Shown here: positions 7,909 through 17,384 of the stretch, piece after piece
How the letters are laid out: each line of letters opens with the position of its first letter
Numbering within the stretch: the first letter of the stretch is position 1
Assembly: GCA_052035645.1 (NCBI GenBank)
Contig: JBPOHK010000078.1
Span: 1 to 41,429 of the forward strand
DNA from: RPQJ01 sp052035645
GTDB taxonomy: Bacteria; Pseudomonadota; Gammaproteobacteria; Steroidobacterales; Steroidobacteraceae
Length of the DNA stretch: 41,429 bases
Direction of reading: 5' to 3'
Program-made: the position numbers and the translations under genes
The notes under the pieces: model-generated
The model's input: only the letters and a program-made list of their open reading frames with translations
What the model was told of the DNA's origin: nothing
Databases searched by the model: none

Positions 7909-9045
7909 CTAGATCGAGGCGAGGAAGCGGCGGATCGCCGGATCGAAGCGACCGTAGTCGACCAGGAACGCGTCGTGGCCCTGCGGCGAGGGGAAGGCGT
8001 GGAACTCGACCTCGCGGCCCGCCGCCTGCAGTTGCTCGGCGATCTGCCGCTGCTGGTCGATGGTGAACAGCATGTCCGACTGCACGCCGATGACCAGCGA
8101 ACGCGCCGGCTTCAGCTTCGCGAACGCGGCCGCGAGCGAACCGCCGCCGTGCTCGGCGAGGTCGAACTGGTCCATCGCACGCGAGACGTACAGGTAGCAG
8201 TTCGCGTCGTAGAGGTCGGCGAACCGGTGCGCCTGGTGTTCGAGGTAGCCCTCCACCTCGAACTGCGGGCGGAAATCCCCGGCGATGCCGGCCGTATCCT
8301 CGATGCGCCGGCGACCGAAGCGCTCCGACCACTCCTCCGCCGAGCGATAGGTGATCGTGCCGAGCTTGCGCGCGAGCCGCAGGCCGAGGCGCGGGCCGCG
8401 TCCCGGCTCGTAGTTGCCGCCGCGCCAGGCCGCGTCGCTGCGCACCATTTCGCGCTGGAGCGAGCGCAGGGCGATCGCGAACGGGGACGCCGCCGCCGCA
8501 CCCGAGATCGACACGAGGTGGCCGGCCTGCTCCGGATACTGCACGGCATAGGCCAGCGCCGTCATCCCGCCGAGCGACGCGCCCATCACCGCGGCGACGC
8601 GCTCGATGCCGAGCGCGCGCATCACCAGCTGGCCGCCGGTGGCGATGTCCTCGACCGAGATCTCGGGGAAGCCCAGGCCGTACGGGCGCCCGGTGCGCGG
8701 GTCGATGCTGACCGGGCTCGAGGAGCCGAAGGGGCTGCCGAGCGAGTTGACGCACACGACGAAGAAGCGCCGCGTGTCGATCGCCTTGCCCTCGCCGATC
8801 ATCGGCTCCCACCAGCCCGGCTTGGGGTCGGCCGGCGAGGATGCGGCGTGCGCGGACGGCGACAGCCCGGTGAACAGGAGGACGGCGTTGTCGCGGGCGG
8901 CGTTGAGCCGGCCCCAGGTCTCGTAGGCGATGACCGGATTGTCGATCACCCCGCCGCGGTACAGGCGCAGCGGCGCCTCGATCACCGCCAGCTGGGTCGC
9001 GGGCAGGTCGTCGGGCGCGGCAACAGGGGTACGGGCGGCTGCCAT
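7909..9045 (-). CDS. metX: MetX-family homoserine (or serine) O-acyltransferase
   Basis: This alpha/beta-hydrolase-fold enzyme transfers an acyl group from acyl-CoA to homoserine for methionine synthesis. Some family members acylate serine for cysteine synthesis, or use succinyl-CoA. The 378-residue protein has the nucleophile elbow GASLGGM and the catalytic Asp (QSDMLFT) and His (GHDAFL). The family's usual GGCxGTTGP-like substrate loop reads LGSPFGSSSP here, so acyl donor and acceptor cannot be assigned with confidence. I chose ATG 9045 because GGAG lies 7 bases upstream. A second ATG at 9051 sits 7 bases after a TAGACT box and could be a leaderless start. der lies 78 bases upstream on the same strand. 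Confidence 0.85.
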   Translation of the reverse strand: MAAARTPVAAPDDLPATQLAVIEAPLRLYRGGVIDNPVIAYETWGRLNAARDNAVLLFTGLSPSAHAASSPADPKPGWWEPMIGEGKAIDTRRFFVVCVNSLGSPFGSSSPVSIDPRTGRPYGLGFPEISVEDIATGGQLVMRALGIERVAAVMGASLGGMTALAYAVQYPEQAGHLVSISGAAAASPFAIALRSLQREMVRSDAAWRGGNYEPGRGPRLGLRLARKLGTITYRSAEEWSERFGRRRIEDTAGIAGDFRPQFEVEGYLEHQAHRFADLYDANCYLYVSRAMDQFDLAEHGGGSLAAAFAKLKPARSLVIGVQSDMLFTIDQQRQIAEQLQAAGREVEFHAFPSPQGHDAFLVDYGRFDPAIRRFLASI

Positions 9046-9058
9046 GAGCATGCTCCGG

Positions 9059-9064
9059 AGTCTA
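9059..9064 (-). promoter_or_regulatory. -10-like box before metX
   Basis: TAGACT on the minus strand lies 7 bases before ATG 9051 and 13 before ATG 9045. A partial -35 (TTGTGC) is 16 bases upstream of it. If used, the message would have almost no leader. Confidence 0.35.
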
Positions 9065-9123
9065 GACCCGCCCCGCCGGGGCACAAGCAACGAGCGGATA
9101 CCCGCTCAGAACCGGCAGTTATA

Positions 9124-10533
9124 TCAGCGCTTGCCGCGCTTGCCGCCCTTGAAATGCGCCATGGCCCGCTGCTTCTTGCGGGCCTGGCGGGGCGTCAGCT
9201 CGACCCGGCGCCCGGCAAACGGGTTGGCGTCCGTGCGGAACTCGACGCGCATCGGCGTGCCCTGCAGCCGGAAGACCTCGCGGAAGTGGTTTTCGAGGTA
9301 GCGGCGGTAGGCGTCGGGCACGTGCTGGGTCTGGTTGCCGTGGATCACCACGACCGGCGGGTTGCGACCGCCCTGGTGGGCATAGCGCAACTTGATGCGC
9401 CGGCCCCGCACCAGCGGCGGCTGGTGCATGCCGATCGCCTGCTCCAGGGCCCGCGTGAGGTCCTTGGTGGGCATCTCGCGCATCGCGGCCCGGTAGCCCG
9501 CCTTCACGGCGCCCATCAGGTCGCCGACGCCCGTGCCGTGCTTCGCGGAGATGAAGTGCACGGGGGCGAAACGCAGGAAGTCGAGGCGCAGGTCGAGGCC
9601 GTCGCGGATCGCGTCGCGCTGGCCGGGCGCGATGCCGTCCCATTTGTTGACGGCGATCACCAGGGCCCGGCCCTGCTCCGCGACCAGCCCGAGCAGGCTG
9701 GCGTCCTGCTCGGCGACCGTGTCGTGCGCGTCGATGACGCCGATCACGACGTTCGCCTGCTCGATGGCCTGCAGCGTCTTCACGACGCTGAACTTCTCGA
9801 TCGTCTCCTCGACGCGCGCCCGGCGGCGCACGCCCGCGGTGTCGAGCAGGACATAGCGCTGGCCGTCCCGCTCGAACGGCACCGCGACCGTGTCGCGCGT
9901 GGTCCCGGGCTGGTCGTAGGCAATGAGCCGCTCCTCGCCGAGCAGCCGGTTGATGAGCGTGGACTTGCCGACGTTCGGGCGGCCCACCACCGCCACGCGG
10001 ATCTCGGCCGCCGACTCCACCGGCACGGCGGGCGTCTCGTCCCGGGCGAGCCCGGCGAGCGCCGCATCGAGCAGGTCGTCGAGGCCCTGCGCGTGCGCCG
10101 AGGAAATGGCCACCGGGTCGCCGAAGCCGAAGCGGTGGAACTCCGCGGCCGCCATCGCGTTGTCGAGTCCCTCGGCCTTGTTGGCGACGACCAGCACGGC
10201 CTTGCCGCTGCGGCGCAGGAGACCGGCCACGTGCAGGTCGGCGGGCGTGCAGCCCTCGCGCGCATCGACGACGAACAGCACGCGGTCGGCCTCGGCCACG
10301 GCCTTGAGCGACTGCTCTTCCATCAGCCGCTCGATGCCCTGCACGCCTTCGACGAGACCGCCCGTGTCGATCACGACGCAGGCGCGCCCTTCGCGGCGGG
10401 CATAGCCGTACTTGCGGTCGCGCGTGAGCCCCGGCACGTCCGCGACGAGCGCGTCGCGGGTGCGCGTCAGCGCATTGAACAGCGTCGACTTGCCGACGTT
10501 GGGGCGACCGACCAGTGCCAGGACCGGCAGCAC
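9124..10533 (-). CDS. der: Ribosome biogenesis GTPase Der (EngA)
   Basis: Der is an essential double GTPase that acts in late 50S ribosomal subunit assembly. The 469-residue protein shows two G domains in tandem. The first P-loop GRPNVGKS is at residues 9-16, with DTGG and NKAEG; the second GRPNVGKSTL is near residue 186, with DTAGVRR and NKWD. A C-terminal KH-like domain ends in a basic tail rich in Lys/Arg/Gly, as is typical. The start is GTG at 10533, one base after the bamB stop (the bamB TGA occupies 10535-10537), so coupling is likely. It is the last gene of the rlmN-pilW-rodZ-hisS-yfgM-bamB-der array. Confidence 0.98.
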   Translation of the reverse strand: MLPVLALVGRPNVGKSTLFNALTRTRDALVADVPGLTRDRKYGYARREGRACVVIDTGGLVEGVQGIERLMEEQSLKAVAEADRVLFVVDAREGCTPADLHVAGLLRRSGKAVLVVANKAEGLDNAMAAAEFHRFGFGDPVAISSAHAQGLDDLLDAALAGLARDETPAVPVESAAEIRVAVVGRPNVGKSTLINRLLGEERLIAYDQPGTTRDTVAVPFERDGQRYVLLDTAGVRRRARVEETIEKFSVVKTLQAIEQANVVIGVIDAHDTVAEQDASLLGLVAEQGRALVIAVNKWDGIAPGQRDAIRDGLDLRLDFLRFAPVHFISAKHGTGVGDLMGAVKAGYRAAMREMPTKDLTRALEQAIGMHQPPLVRGRRIKLRYAHQGGRNPPVVVIHGNQTQHVPDAYRRYLENHFREVFRLQGTPMRVEFRTDANPFAGRRVELTPRQARKKQRAMAHFKGGKRGKR

Positions 10534-10534
10534 A

Positions 10535-11710
10535 TCAGCCTGCCTGGCCGGCCCCGCTGCGGAACGCGGCGAGCTTGCCCTCGTCGTCGATGACGAACAC
10601 GCGTCCGTCCGCGGCGATGGGCGGTGCGCTGATGCGCGCGCTGCCCGGGTGCTCCCGCGCGACGAACTTGCCGGTGTCGCGGTCGATCCAGTGCAGGTAG
10701 CCGTCGAAATCGCCGACCACGATGGCCTTGCCGTCGACGGCCGGGGCGCTCAGGCCGCGGCGCTTGAGGCCGTCCTGCTGCCAGAGTACCGTGCCGTCGC
10801 GCCGGCGCATGGCCACCACGCTGCCGTCGCTGGTGGACACGTAGATCTGGTCGTCGTCGATGGCGAGGCCGCGGTAGCTCGAGAGCTCGCGCCCCCACCA
10901 CACCTGGCCCGAGTCGAGCGCGATCATCTCGATGCGGCCCTGGTAGCCGACCGCGTAGACGTCGTTGCCGGCGACGCGCACGGCCGAATCGACGTCGGAC
11001 AGCCGCTCGAGCTCGGAGCGGCCGCGCGGCGTGGTGACCTGCGCCTGCCAGAGCACGTCGCCGTTCGCGAGCGAGTACGCGACGACCTTGCCGGAGTCGA
11101 AGCCGCACAGGACCGTGTCGCCGCTCAGCACCGGAGCGGCGGTGCCGCGCAGGGACAGCCGCGGCACCGGCTCCTCGCCGGACCACAGTTCCTTGCCCGA
11201 GGCGGCGTCGAGCGCGCGGATGCGGCCGTCGACCGTGCGCACGACGACGCGGTCCGTCGTCACGAGCGGCGCCGAGAGCACCTCGCTGCTCACCCTGGCC
11301 GACCAGAGTTTCTTGCCGCTCTGGGCTTCGAGCGCGACGATGTCGCCCTCGTTGGTGCCGACCGCCACCAGGCCCGGGCCCACGCCCGGCCCGGCCGACA
11401 ACTCGAGCTTCGTGTCGGTGCTCCAGCGCGAGCGCCCGGTGCCGGCGTCGAAGGCCTCGACCTTGCCGCCACGGCCGGCCGCGAACACGGCGCCGTCCTG
11501 GTACGCGACGCCCAGCGAGAGCCGGAGTTCCTCGCCGCCGCCCCCGAGCCCGTTCGCCCAGACCTTCTGCACGGACAGCGTCGGCTTGAGGTCGACCAGT
11601 TCGGCCGGCGGCTCGGCGTTCTTCCCGCTCTTGTCGCAGGCCGTGATGGCCAGGGCGGCCGCGCACAGCGCGACCGCGAGGCCCAGCCGCGGGGCGATGG
11701 CGCGCGTCAC
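10535..11710 (-). CDS. bamB: Outer membrane assembly lipoprotein BamB
   Basis: BamB is a lipoprotein of the BAM complex that helps BamA insert beta-barrel proteins into the outer membrane. The 391-residue product has a signal peptide with lipobox ITAC, so Cys25 would be lipidated. The rest is an eight-bladed PQQ-type beta-propeller, with recurring motifs such as LSAPLVTTDRVVV, WSARVSSE and YQGRIEMIALD. The start is GTG 11710, overlapping the yfgM stop by 4 bases. The order yfgM-bamB-der is the conserved gammaproteobacterial one. The preceding in-frame context offers no better start. Confidence 0.96.
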   Translation of the reverse strand: MTRAIAPRLGLAVALCAAALAITACDKSGKNAEPPAELVDLKPTLSVQKVWANGLGGGGEELRLSLGVAYQDGAVFAAGRGGKVEAFDAGTGRSRWSTDTKLELSAGPGVGPGLVAVGTNEGDIVALEAQSGKKLWSARVSSEVLSAPLVTTDRVVVRTVDGRIRALDAASGKELWSGEEPVPRLSLRGTAAPVLSGDTVLCGFDSGKVVAYSLANGDVLWQAQVTTPRGRSELERLSDVDSAVRVAGNDVYAVGYQGRIEMIALDSGQVWWGRELSSYRGLAIDDDQIYVSTSDGSVVAMRRRDGTVLWQQDGLKRRGLSAPAVDGKAIVVGDFDGYLHWIDRDTGKFVAREHPGSARISAPPIAADGRVFVIDDEGKLAAFRSGAGQAG

Positions 11711-12351
11711 TTCGCGGCTCCGGCGGCCGGCAGGTGGTCGCGCTTCATCTCGACGTAGGGCTTGTCCACGCCGGACTCGGGCGTGGCGCCGGCGAGGGCC
11801 GCCTCGTACTCGGTGCGGGCACCCTTCGCGTCGCCCTTGGCCGCGAGCGCGTCGCCGCGGATCTCGTGATAGAGGGGCGCGAAGGCGCCGGCCGATGCGA
11901 CGTCCAGCAGCGCGAGCGCCTCGTCCGGCTTGCCGCGCTCGATGTGCACGCGCGCGAGACGGGTGCGCGCCACCTGCTGGAGCTGCGGGTCACGCGACGT
12001 GTCCATCACCGTCTTGAGGTGCGTCGCCGCCTCGTCGAGCTTGTTGTTCTCGACGGCGGCGCGCGCCAGGGCGAGGTCCGCCTGGTCCGCGTAGGGCGAC
12101 CCCGGGTGCTCTTCGCGCAGTTTCCGGGTCTGCTCGAGCGCCTGGTCGAACTGGTTTGCGCTGAGCGCGTCCATGTCGGCCTGGTAGGCGGCCGACTCGG
12201 CCTCCTTCGCCTGGCGCTGCGACGTCTGCCAGTACTGCCAGCCGGCGAGACCGCCGAGGCCGATGACGAGGCCGCCGACCAGCCACAGCCAGTTCTCGCG
12301 CCACCAGCGACGCAATGTTTCTTCTGCTTCGTTGTCGGTCAGGTCTTCCAC
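11707..12351 (-). CDS. yfgM: YfgM-like ancillary SecYEG translocon subunit (TPR protein)
   Basis: YfgM is an inner-membrane protein with a periplasmic tetratricopeptide domain. In E. coli it joins PpiD at the SecYEG translocon and helps hand over exported proteins. The 214-residue product has a short cytoplasmic N-terminus with the conserved TDNEAEETLRRWWREN. One membrane segment follows (about residues 21-42, WLWLVGGLVIGLGGLAGWQYW), then helical TPR-like repeats. The start is GTG 12351, 45 bases after hisS. The 4-base overlap with bamB argues for co-translation. Function is inferred from family and position. Confidence 0.93.
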   Translation of the reverse strand: MEDLTDNEAEETLRRWWRENWLWLVGGLVIGLGGLAGWQYWQTSQRQAKEAESAAYQADMDALSANQFDQALEQTRKLREEHPGSPYADQADLALARAAVENNKLDEAATHLKTVMDTSRDPQLQQVARTRLARVHIERGKPDEALALLDVASAGAFAPLYHEIRGDALAAKGDAKGARTEYEAALAGATPESGVDKPYVEMKRDHLPAAGAAK

Positions 12352-12368
12352 TTTCTGGCTCCGTGTGC

Positions 12369-12384
12369 GATCCCGCCCGGGATC
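12369..12384 (-). repeat. Short hairpin between hisS and yfgM
   Basis: GATCCCG (12369-12375) and CGGGATC (12378-12384) are exact reverse complements separated by 2 bases. It lies in the 45-base gap and might affect yfgM translation or RNA stability. No U-tract follows. Confidence 0.25.
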
Positions 12385-12396
12385 TGCGTTGTCGTC

Positions 12397-13680
<1,284 letters not shown>

Positions 13681-13696
13681 CTTTCGCTACCGCCGT

Positions 13697-14515
13697 TCAG
13701 CGCAGGTTGCCGTCCGCGCCGACGCCGAAGCGGGCCACGGTCTGGCCGGCCGGCAGCGGCGGCAACTGCACCGCGCGTCCGTTGATCGTCACGCCGACGG
13801 CGGACGCGTTGCCGATGGTCACGCTGAGCGGCGCCACCGCCGTCACCGTGCGTTCGCTGCCTGCCTTGCCGAGATCGTACAGCACGGCCTTGCCCGTGCC
13901 GTCGTACACCTCGACCCAGGAATCCGCCGCGAAGCGCATCGTCACGCTCGCCTGGCCCGCCGGCACGACCGCCGCGGCGCCCTGGGCCGCGGACGGCGCG
14001 GCGTCGGCCGGCACGGCAGCCGCCGGCGGAGCCGCGGCGGGTGATGCCGGCACGCGCGCCGGCTCGTCCTGGAACAGGCGGGTCACGCCGTCCCACGGCA
14101 GGCTCAGGCCATGCGTCGACACGTAGGCCACGAGCGCCGCCGCCACCAGGAAGGCGACCGCGCCGCCGAGCACGAACGGGAGTCGCGACGGTCCGCGGAT
14201 CGGCGCCATCTCGACCCGCGCGCGGGGCACCAGGGTCGGCTGCTCCGGCTGTCCCTTGGAGCGCTCGTAGCCGGCGAGCAGGTCGTCCTCGGGCAGTTCG
14301 AGCAGGGCCGCGTAGCGGCGCAGGTGGCCCTTGGCGAACACCGGCGCCCCGAGGGCGGCGAAGTCGTTCGCCTCGAGGGCGGTCACGACGCCGACGTCGA
14401 GCGTGAGCTGCTCCGCCGCCTGCTGCTGCGTCAGCCCGCGCGCCTCCCGCTCGCGGCGCAGGTGCGCACCCGGGCTCGAGGGCAGTTCGGTGACTTCGGC
14501 TTCCACGGCGCTCAT
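13697..14515 (-). CDS. rodZ: RodZ-like cytoskeletal membrane protein
   Basis: RodZ links the MreB cytoskeleton to the rod-shape peptidoglycan machinery. The 272-residue protein has an N-terminal helix-turn-helix of the XRE type (about 17-80, LRREREARGLTQQQAAEQL) that binds MreB in relatives. A membrane segment spans about 113-133 (LPFVLGGAVAFLVAAALVAYV). A Pro/Ala-rich periplasmic linker (about 150-190) leads to a C-terminal DUF4115-type beta domain with RFAADSWVEVYDGTGKAVLY. It is shorter than E. coli RodZ (337 residues) because of a shorter linker. I chose ATG 14515 because it overlaps the pilW stop by 4 bases and gives the conserved N-terminus. Confidence 0.92.
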   Translation of the reverse strand: MSAVEAEVTELPSSPGAHLRREREARGLTQQQAAEQLTLDVGVVTALEANDFAALGAPVFAKGHLRRYAALLELPEDDLLAGYERSKGQPEQPTLVPRARVEMAPIRGPSRLPFVLGGAVAFLVAAALVAYVSTHGLSLPWDGVTRLFQDEPARVPASPAAAPPAAAVPADAAPSAAQGAAAVVPAGQASVTMRFAADSWVEVYDGTGKAVLYDLGKAGSERTVTAVAPLSVTIGNASAVGVTINGRAVQLPPLPAGQTVARFGVGADGNLR

Positions 14516-15282
14516 GGATGGGCGGCCTGCTCCCGCGACAGCGTCTCCGCCTCGCTGGAGCGGGCGAACTCGCGGTTCAGGCGCGCCGCGTACTGGCTGG
14601 CGGCCACCGGGTCGCCGAGCGCGGTCTCGATCCGGTAGCCGAGCAGGAGCGTCGCGGCCGAGGGCGGCGCCACGGCCAGGTAGCGCTGCAGGAACGCGCG
14701 CGCCTGCAGGTCGTTCGACTGCTCGTGCGTCACCTCGGCCAGCGCCAGCAGCGCGTCCGTCTGCTCGGCGCGGTAGCCCAGCGCCTTGCGGAAATACTGC
14801 TCGGCATCCTTCGGCCGGCCGTCCTCGCGCGCGCAGCGGCCGGCGTTGGTCATGGCCACCGCCGGGGTCTTGTAGAGCGGGCTGGCCGCGGCCTTCTGGA
14901 AGAGTTCCTCGCCGCGTCGGCGCTCGCCCTTGCGACACAGGTACACGGCGACGTTGTTGAGCACGTCGGGGTTGTCCTTGCCGAGCCGAGCCGCCTCGTT
15001 GAAGAACGCGAGCGCCTTCTTGTCCTCGCCGAGACGGTCGTAGACCAGGCCGGCCGTCATCTGGGTCTCGGCCTTGCGCGGGTTCTGCCGGAGCGCACGG
15101 TCGATCATCTCGCGGGCCGCCGCGAGCTTGCCCTGCTTCAGGTACTCGACGGCCAGCTCGGTGTTGATCGCGGCCGCCTGCTCGATGTCCTTCTTGTCGG
15201 GCTGGGCCGCGAGCGCGCCGCCGGCGGCGAACTGCGCGAGCAGCGCCGCGACGAGGAGGACGAGCGGGGCGAATCTGTTCAT
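14512..15282 (-). CDS. pilW: PilW/PilF-like type IV pilus biogenesis TPR protein
   Basis: PilW (PilF in Pseudomonas) is the pilotin that helps the PilQ secretin assemble in the outer membrane. The 256-residue product has a signal peptide (MNRFAPLVLLVAALLAQFAAGGALAA) and several TPR repeats, e.g. AVEYLKQGKLAAAREMIDRA and DALLALAEVTHEQSNDLQA. It lies at the usual place between rlmN and rodZ. Known relatives are lipoproteins, but this sequence has no cysteine at the end of its signal peptide. It would be cleaved by signal peptidase I and be periplasmic. Both gene ends overlap neighbours by 4 bases. Family is fairly certain; the pilotin role is inferred. Confidence 0.88.
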   Translation of the reverse strand: MNRFAPLVLLVAALLAQFAAGGALAAQPDKKDIEQAAAINTELAVEYLKQGKLAAAREMIDRALRQNPRKAETQMTAGLVYDRLGEDKKALAFFNEAARLGKDNPDVLNNVAVYLCRKGERRRGEELFQKAAASPLYKTPAVAMTNAGRCAREDGRPKDAEQYFRKALGYRAEQTDALLALAEVTHEQSNDLQARAFLQRYLAVAPPSAATLLLGYRIETALGDPVAASQYAARLNREFARSSEAETLSREQAAHP

Positions 15283-16391
15283 GCCTGCACCACGCGGACC
15301 GGGAAACGCTTCTGGCCCAGGCGGTTCTTCACCTGGTCGTTGACGCGGCCGACCAGCTGGCCGCAGGCCGCGTCGATGTCGTCGCCGCGCGTGCGGCGGA
15401 TGGTCGCGATCACCCCGCCCTTCAGCAGCAGGTCGCGGAAGCGCTCGAGGGCCTCGTCGGTCGAGCGGCGATACTGCGTGCCCGGGAACGGGTTGAATGG
15501 AATCAGGTTGACCTTGGCAGGCCGGCCCTTCAGCAGCACCGCGAGCTGGCGCGCGTGCTCGGGCAGGTCGTTCACGCCGTCGAGCATCACGTACTCGAAG
15601 GTGACGCTGCGGGCGTTCTGCTTCTCCACGTAGTGCCAGCAGGCCTCGAGCAGGTCCGCGATCGGGTGCAGGCGGTTCACCGGCACGATCCGGCTGCGCA
15701 GCTCGTCGTTCGGCGCGTGCAGCGAGACCGCCAGGGCGACGTTGGTCTCCTCCGCGATGCGCCGCATCTGCGGCACGAGTCCCGAGGTGCTGACCGTCAC
15801 CCGCCGGCGCGAGAGGTCGAGGCCGAGGTCGTCCATCATGATCTCGGCCGCCGGCACCACGTTGCGGTAGTTCATCAGCGGCTCGCCCATGCCCATGAAC
15901 ACCACGTTGGTGATCACGCGATCGCCGTCCGGCGAATAGCCGAGCTCGCGGTTGGCGAGCCACACCTGGCCGACGATTTCGGCGGTGTCGAGATTGCGGT
16001 TGTAGCCCTGCTGGGCCGTCGAGCAGAAGCTGCAATCCATCGCGCAGCCGACCTGGCTCGAGATGCACAGGGTGCCGCGGCCGGGCTCGGGGATGAACAC
16101 CATCTCGATGGCCTGGCCGCTCTCGAACCGCAGCAGCCACTTGCGCGTGCCGTCGGCAGAGACCTGCTCGGTGATGATCTCGGGCGTGCGGACCTCGGCG
16201 ATCCCGGCGAGGCGGCGCCGGAACTCCTTGCCGAGGTCGGTCATCGCGTCGAAGTCGCCCTCGGCGCGCTTGTAGATCCACTTGAACAGCTGCCGGGCGC
16301 GAAACGGCTTCTCCCCCATCGCCGCGACGAACGCCTCCAGGCCCGAACGCGTCAGGCCCAGCAGGTTGGTCTTTTCCGTCGCTTCCGCCAT
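15279..16391 (-). CDS. rlmN: Dual-specificity 23S rRNA A2503 / tRNA A37 C2-methyltransferase
   Basis: RlmN is a radical-SAM enzyme that methylates carbon 2 of A2503 in 23S rRNA and A37 in some tRNAs. The 370-residue protein has the N-terminal accessory domain (KPFRARQLFKWIYKR). The radical-SAM cluster motif is CxxxCxxC, at Cys116, Cys120 and Cys123 (CAMDCSFC). A second catalytic cysteine lies near residue 344 (DAACGQLVG). It lies 38 bases after ndk and overlaps pilW by 4 bases. All key residues are present. Confidence 0.98.
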   Translation of the reverse strand: MAEATEKTNLLGLTRSGLEAFVAAMGEKPFRARQLFKWIYKRAEGDFDAMTDLGKEFRRRLAGIAEVRTPEIITEQVSADGTRKWLLRFESGQAIEMVFIPEPGRGTLCISSQVGCAMDCSFCSTAQQGYNRNLDTAEIVGQVWLANRELGYSPDGDRVITNVVFMGMGEPLMNYRNVVPAAEIMMDDLGLDLSRRRVTVSTSGLVPQMRRIAEETNVALAVSLHAPNDELRSRIVPVNRLHPIADLLEACWHYVEKQNARSVTFEYVMLDGVNDLPEHARQLAVLLKGRPAKVNLIPFNPFPGTQYRRSTDEALERFRDLLLKGGVIATIRRTRGDDIDAACGQLVGRVNDQVKNRLGQKRFPVRVVQA

Positions 16392-16429
16392 GGGGAATTG
16401 GACCGCTCGCGCCGCGGGAGTTCAGCCGC

Positions 16430-16855
16430 TCAGCGCGGGCAGAGCTCGGTCTCGGCGAAGAAGTACGCGATTTCGCGCGCCGCATTCTCGAGGCTGTCCG
16501 AGCCGTGCACGGTGTTCGCCTCGATGCTGTCGGCGAGATCGGCGCGGATCGTGCCCGGCGCGGCCTTCTTCGGGTCCGTGGCGCCCATCAGGTCGCGGTT
16601 CTTCTGCACGGCGTTCTCGCCCTCGAGCACCTGGATCATGACCGGGCCGGAGGTCATGTAGGTCACGAGGTCCTTGAAGAACGGCCGGGCGCGGTGCACC
16701 TCGTAGAAGCCCTCGGCCTCGGCCTGGCTCAGCCGCTTCATCTTGGCGGCGACGATCGTGAGGCCCGCCTGCTCGAAGCGGTGGTAGACGTTGCCGATGA
16801 CGTTCTTCTGGACCCCATCCGGCTTGACGATGGACAGCGTGCGTTCGCGAGACAT
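16430..16855 (-). CDS. ndk: Nucleoside diphosphate kinase
   Basis: Ndk transfers the gamma phosphate of ATP to other nucleoside diphosphates and balances NTP and dNTP pools. It is 141 residues, the normal size. It begins with RTLSIVKPDGVQKN and has the phosphorylated His117 in ANTVHGSDS. ATG 16855 was chosen because AGAGGA lies about 7 bases upstream and because upstream sequence is not conserved. It heads a block leading into rlmN and has its own candidate promoter 120 bases upstream. Confidence 0.98.
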   Translation of the reverse strand: MSRERTLSIVKPDGVQKNVIGNVYHRFEQAGLTIVAAKMKRLSQAEAEGFYEVHRARPFFKDLVTYMTSGPVMIQVLEGENAVQKNRDLMGATDPKKAAPGTIRADLADSIEANTVHGSDSLENAAREIAYFFAETELCPR

Positions 16856-16974
16856 GTGATTCCTCTGCACTGACGGGGCGCCGGCCGGGTACCCGGGCGA
16901 CGCGAAAACGTAGCCGAGGGCCGGACCGGCCAGCCGGCCGACCCGCCCGAGGGCCACCCAAAACAGAACGCGCG

Positions 16975-17003
16975 AGTATACGCCGGGGCGCGACCCCAGC
17001 CAA
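16975..17003 (-). promoter_or_regulatory. Candidate sigma-70-type promoter of ndk
   Basis: On the minus strand TTGGCT (17003 to 16998) and TATACT (16980 to 16975) are separated by 17 bases. It is one of the best promoter matches in the window and lies in the 171-base gap between iscA and ndk. The leader would be about 110 bases. Confidence 0.5.
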
Positions 17004-17026
17004 GAAAATTCAGCCCCGGCAGGCAG

Positions 17027-17350
17027 TTAGACGCTGAAGCTCTCGCCGCAGCCGCATTCTCCCCGGACGTTCGGGTTGCGGAACTTGAAGGCCTCGTTGA
17101 GTCCTTCGCGCACGAAGTCGATCTCGGTGCCGTCGACGTAGCGCAGGCTGTCGGGGTCGTCGATGACCTTGACGCCCGCCGACTCTAACACGACGTCGCC
17201 GCTCGCGACGTCGTCGGCGTAGTTGACCACGTAGGCGAAACCGGAGCAGCCGGTCTTCTTCACGCCGAGGCGCAGGCCGACGCCGCTCCCCCGCTTGGCC
17301 AGGAAGCTGCGGACGCGTTCGGCGGCGGAAGGGGTCAGGGAAACGCTCAT
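17027..17350 (-). CDS. iscA: IscA-type iron-sulfur cluster carrier
   Basis: This 107-residue A-type carrier binds iron or Fe-S clusters and passes them to target proteins. The three conserved cysteines are present: Cys35 (KKTGCSGFAY), Cys99 and Cys101 (GECGCGESF). AGGAG lies 5 bases before the ATG. It is downstream of iscS and an IscU-like gene, which favours IscA over ErpA, although sequence alone does not separate the two. A TAGAAT box overlapping the upstream gene's stop (17387 to 17382) might be an internal -10, but no -35 is visible. Confidence 0.93.
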   Translation of the reverse strand: MSVSLTPSAAERVRSFLAKRGSGVGLRLGVKKTGCSGFAYVVNYADDVASGDVVLESAGVKVIDDPDSLRYVDGTEIDFVREGLNEAFKFRNPNVRGECGCGESFSV

Positions 17351-17384
17351 GGCTCTCCTGCGATCGACGCGATGTACGGAAATT

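Noticed and set aside
7975..10593. Long + strand open frame opposite metX and der
   Set aside because: Repetitive Arg/Ala/His/Asp composition and full overlap with two conserved genes. A shadow frame.
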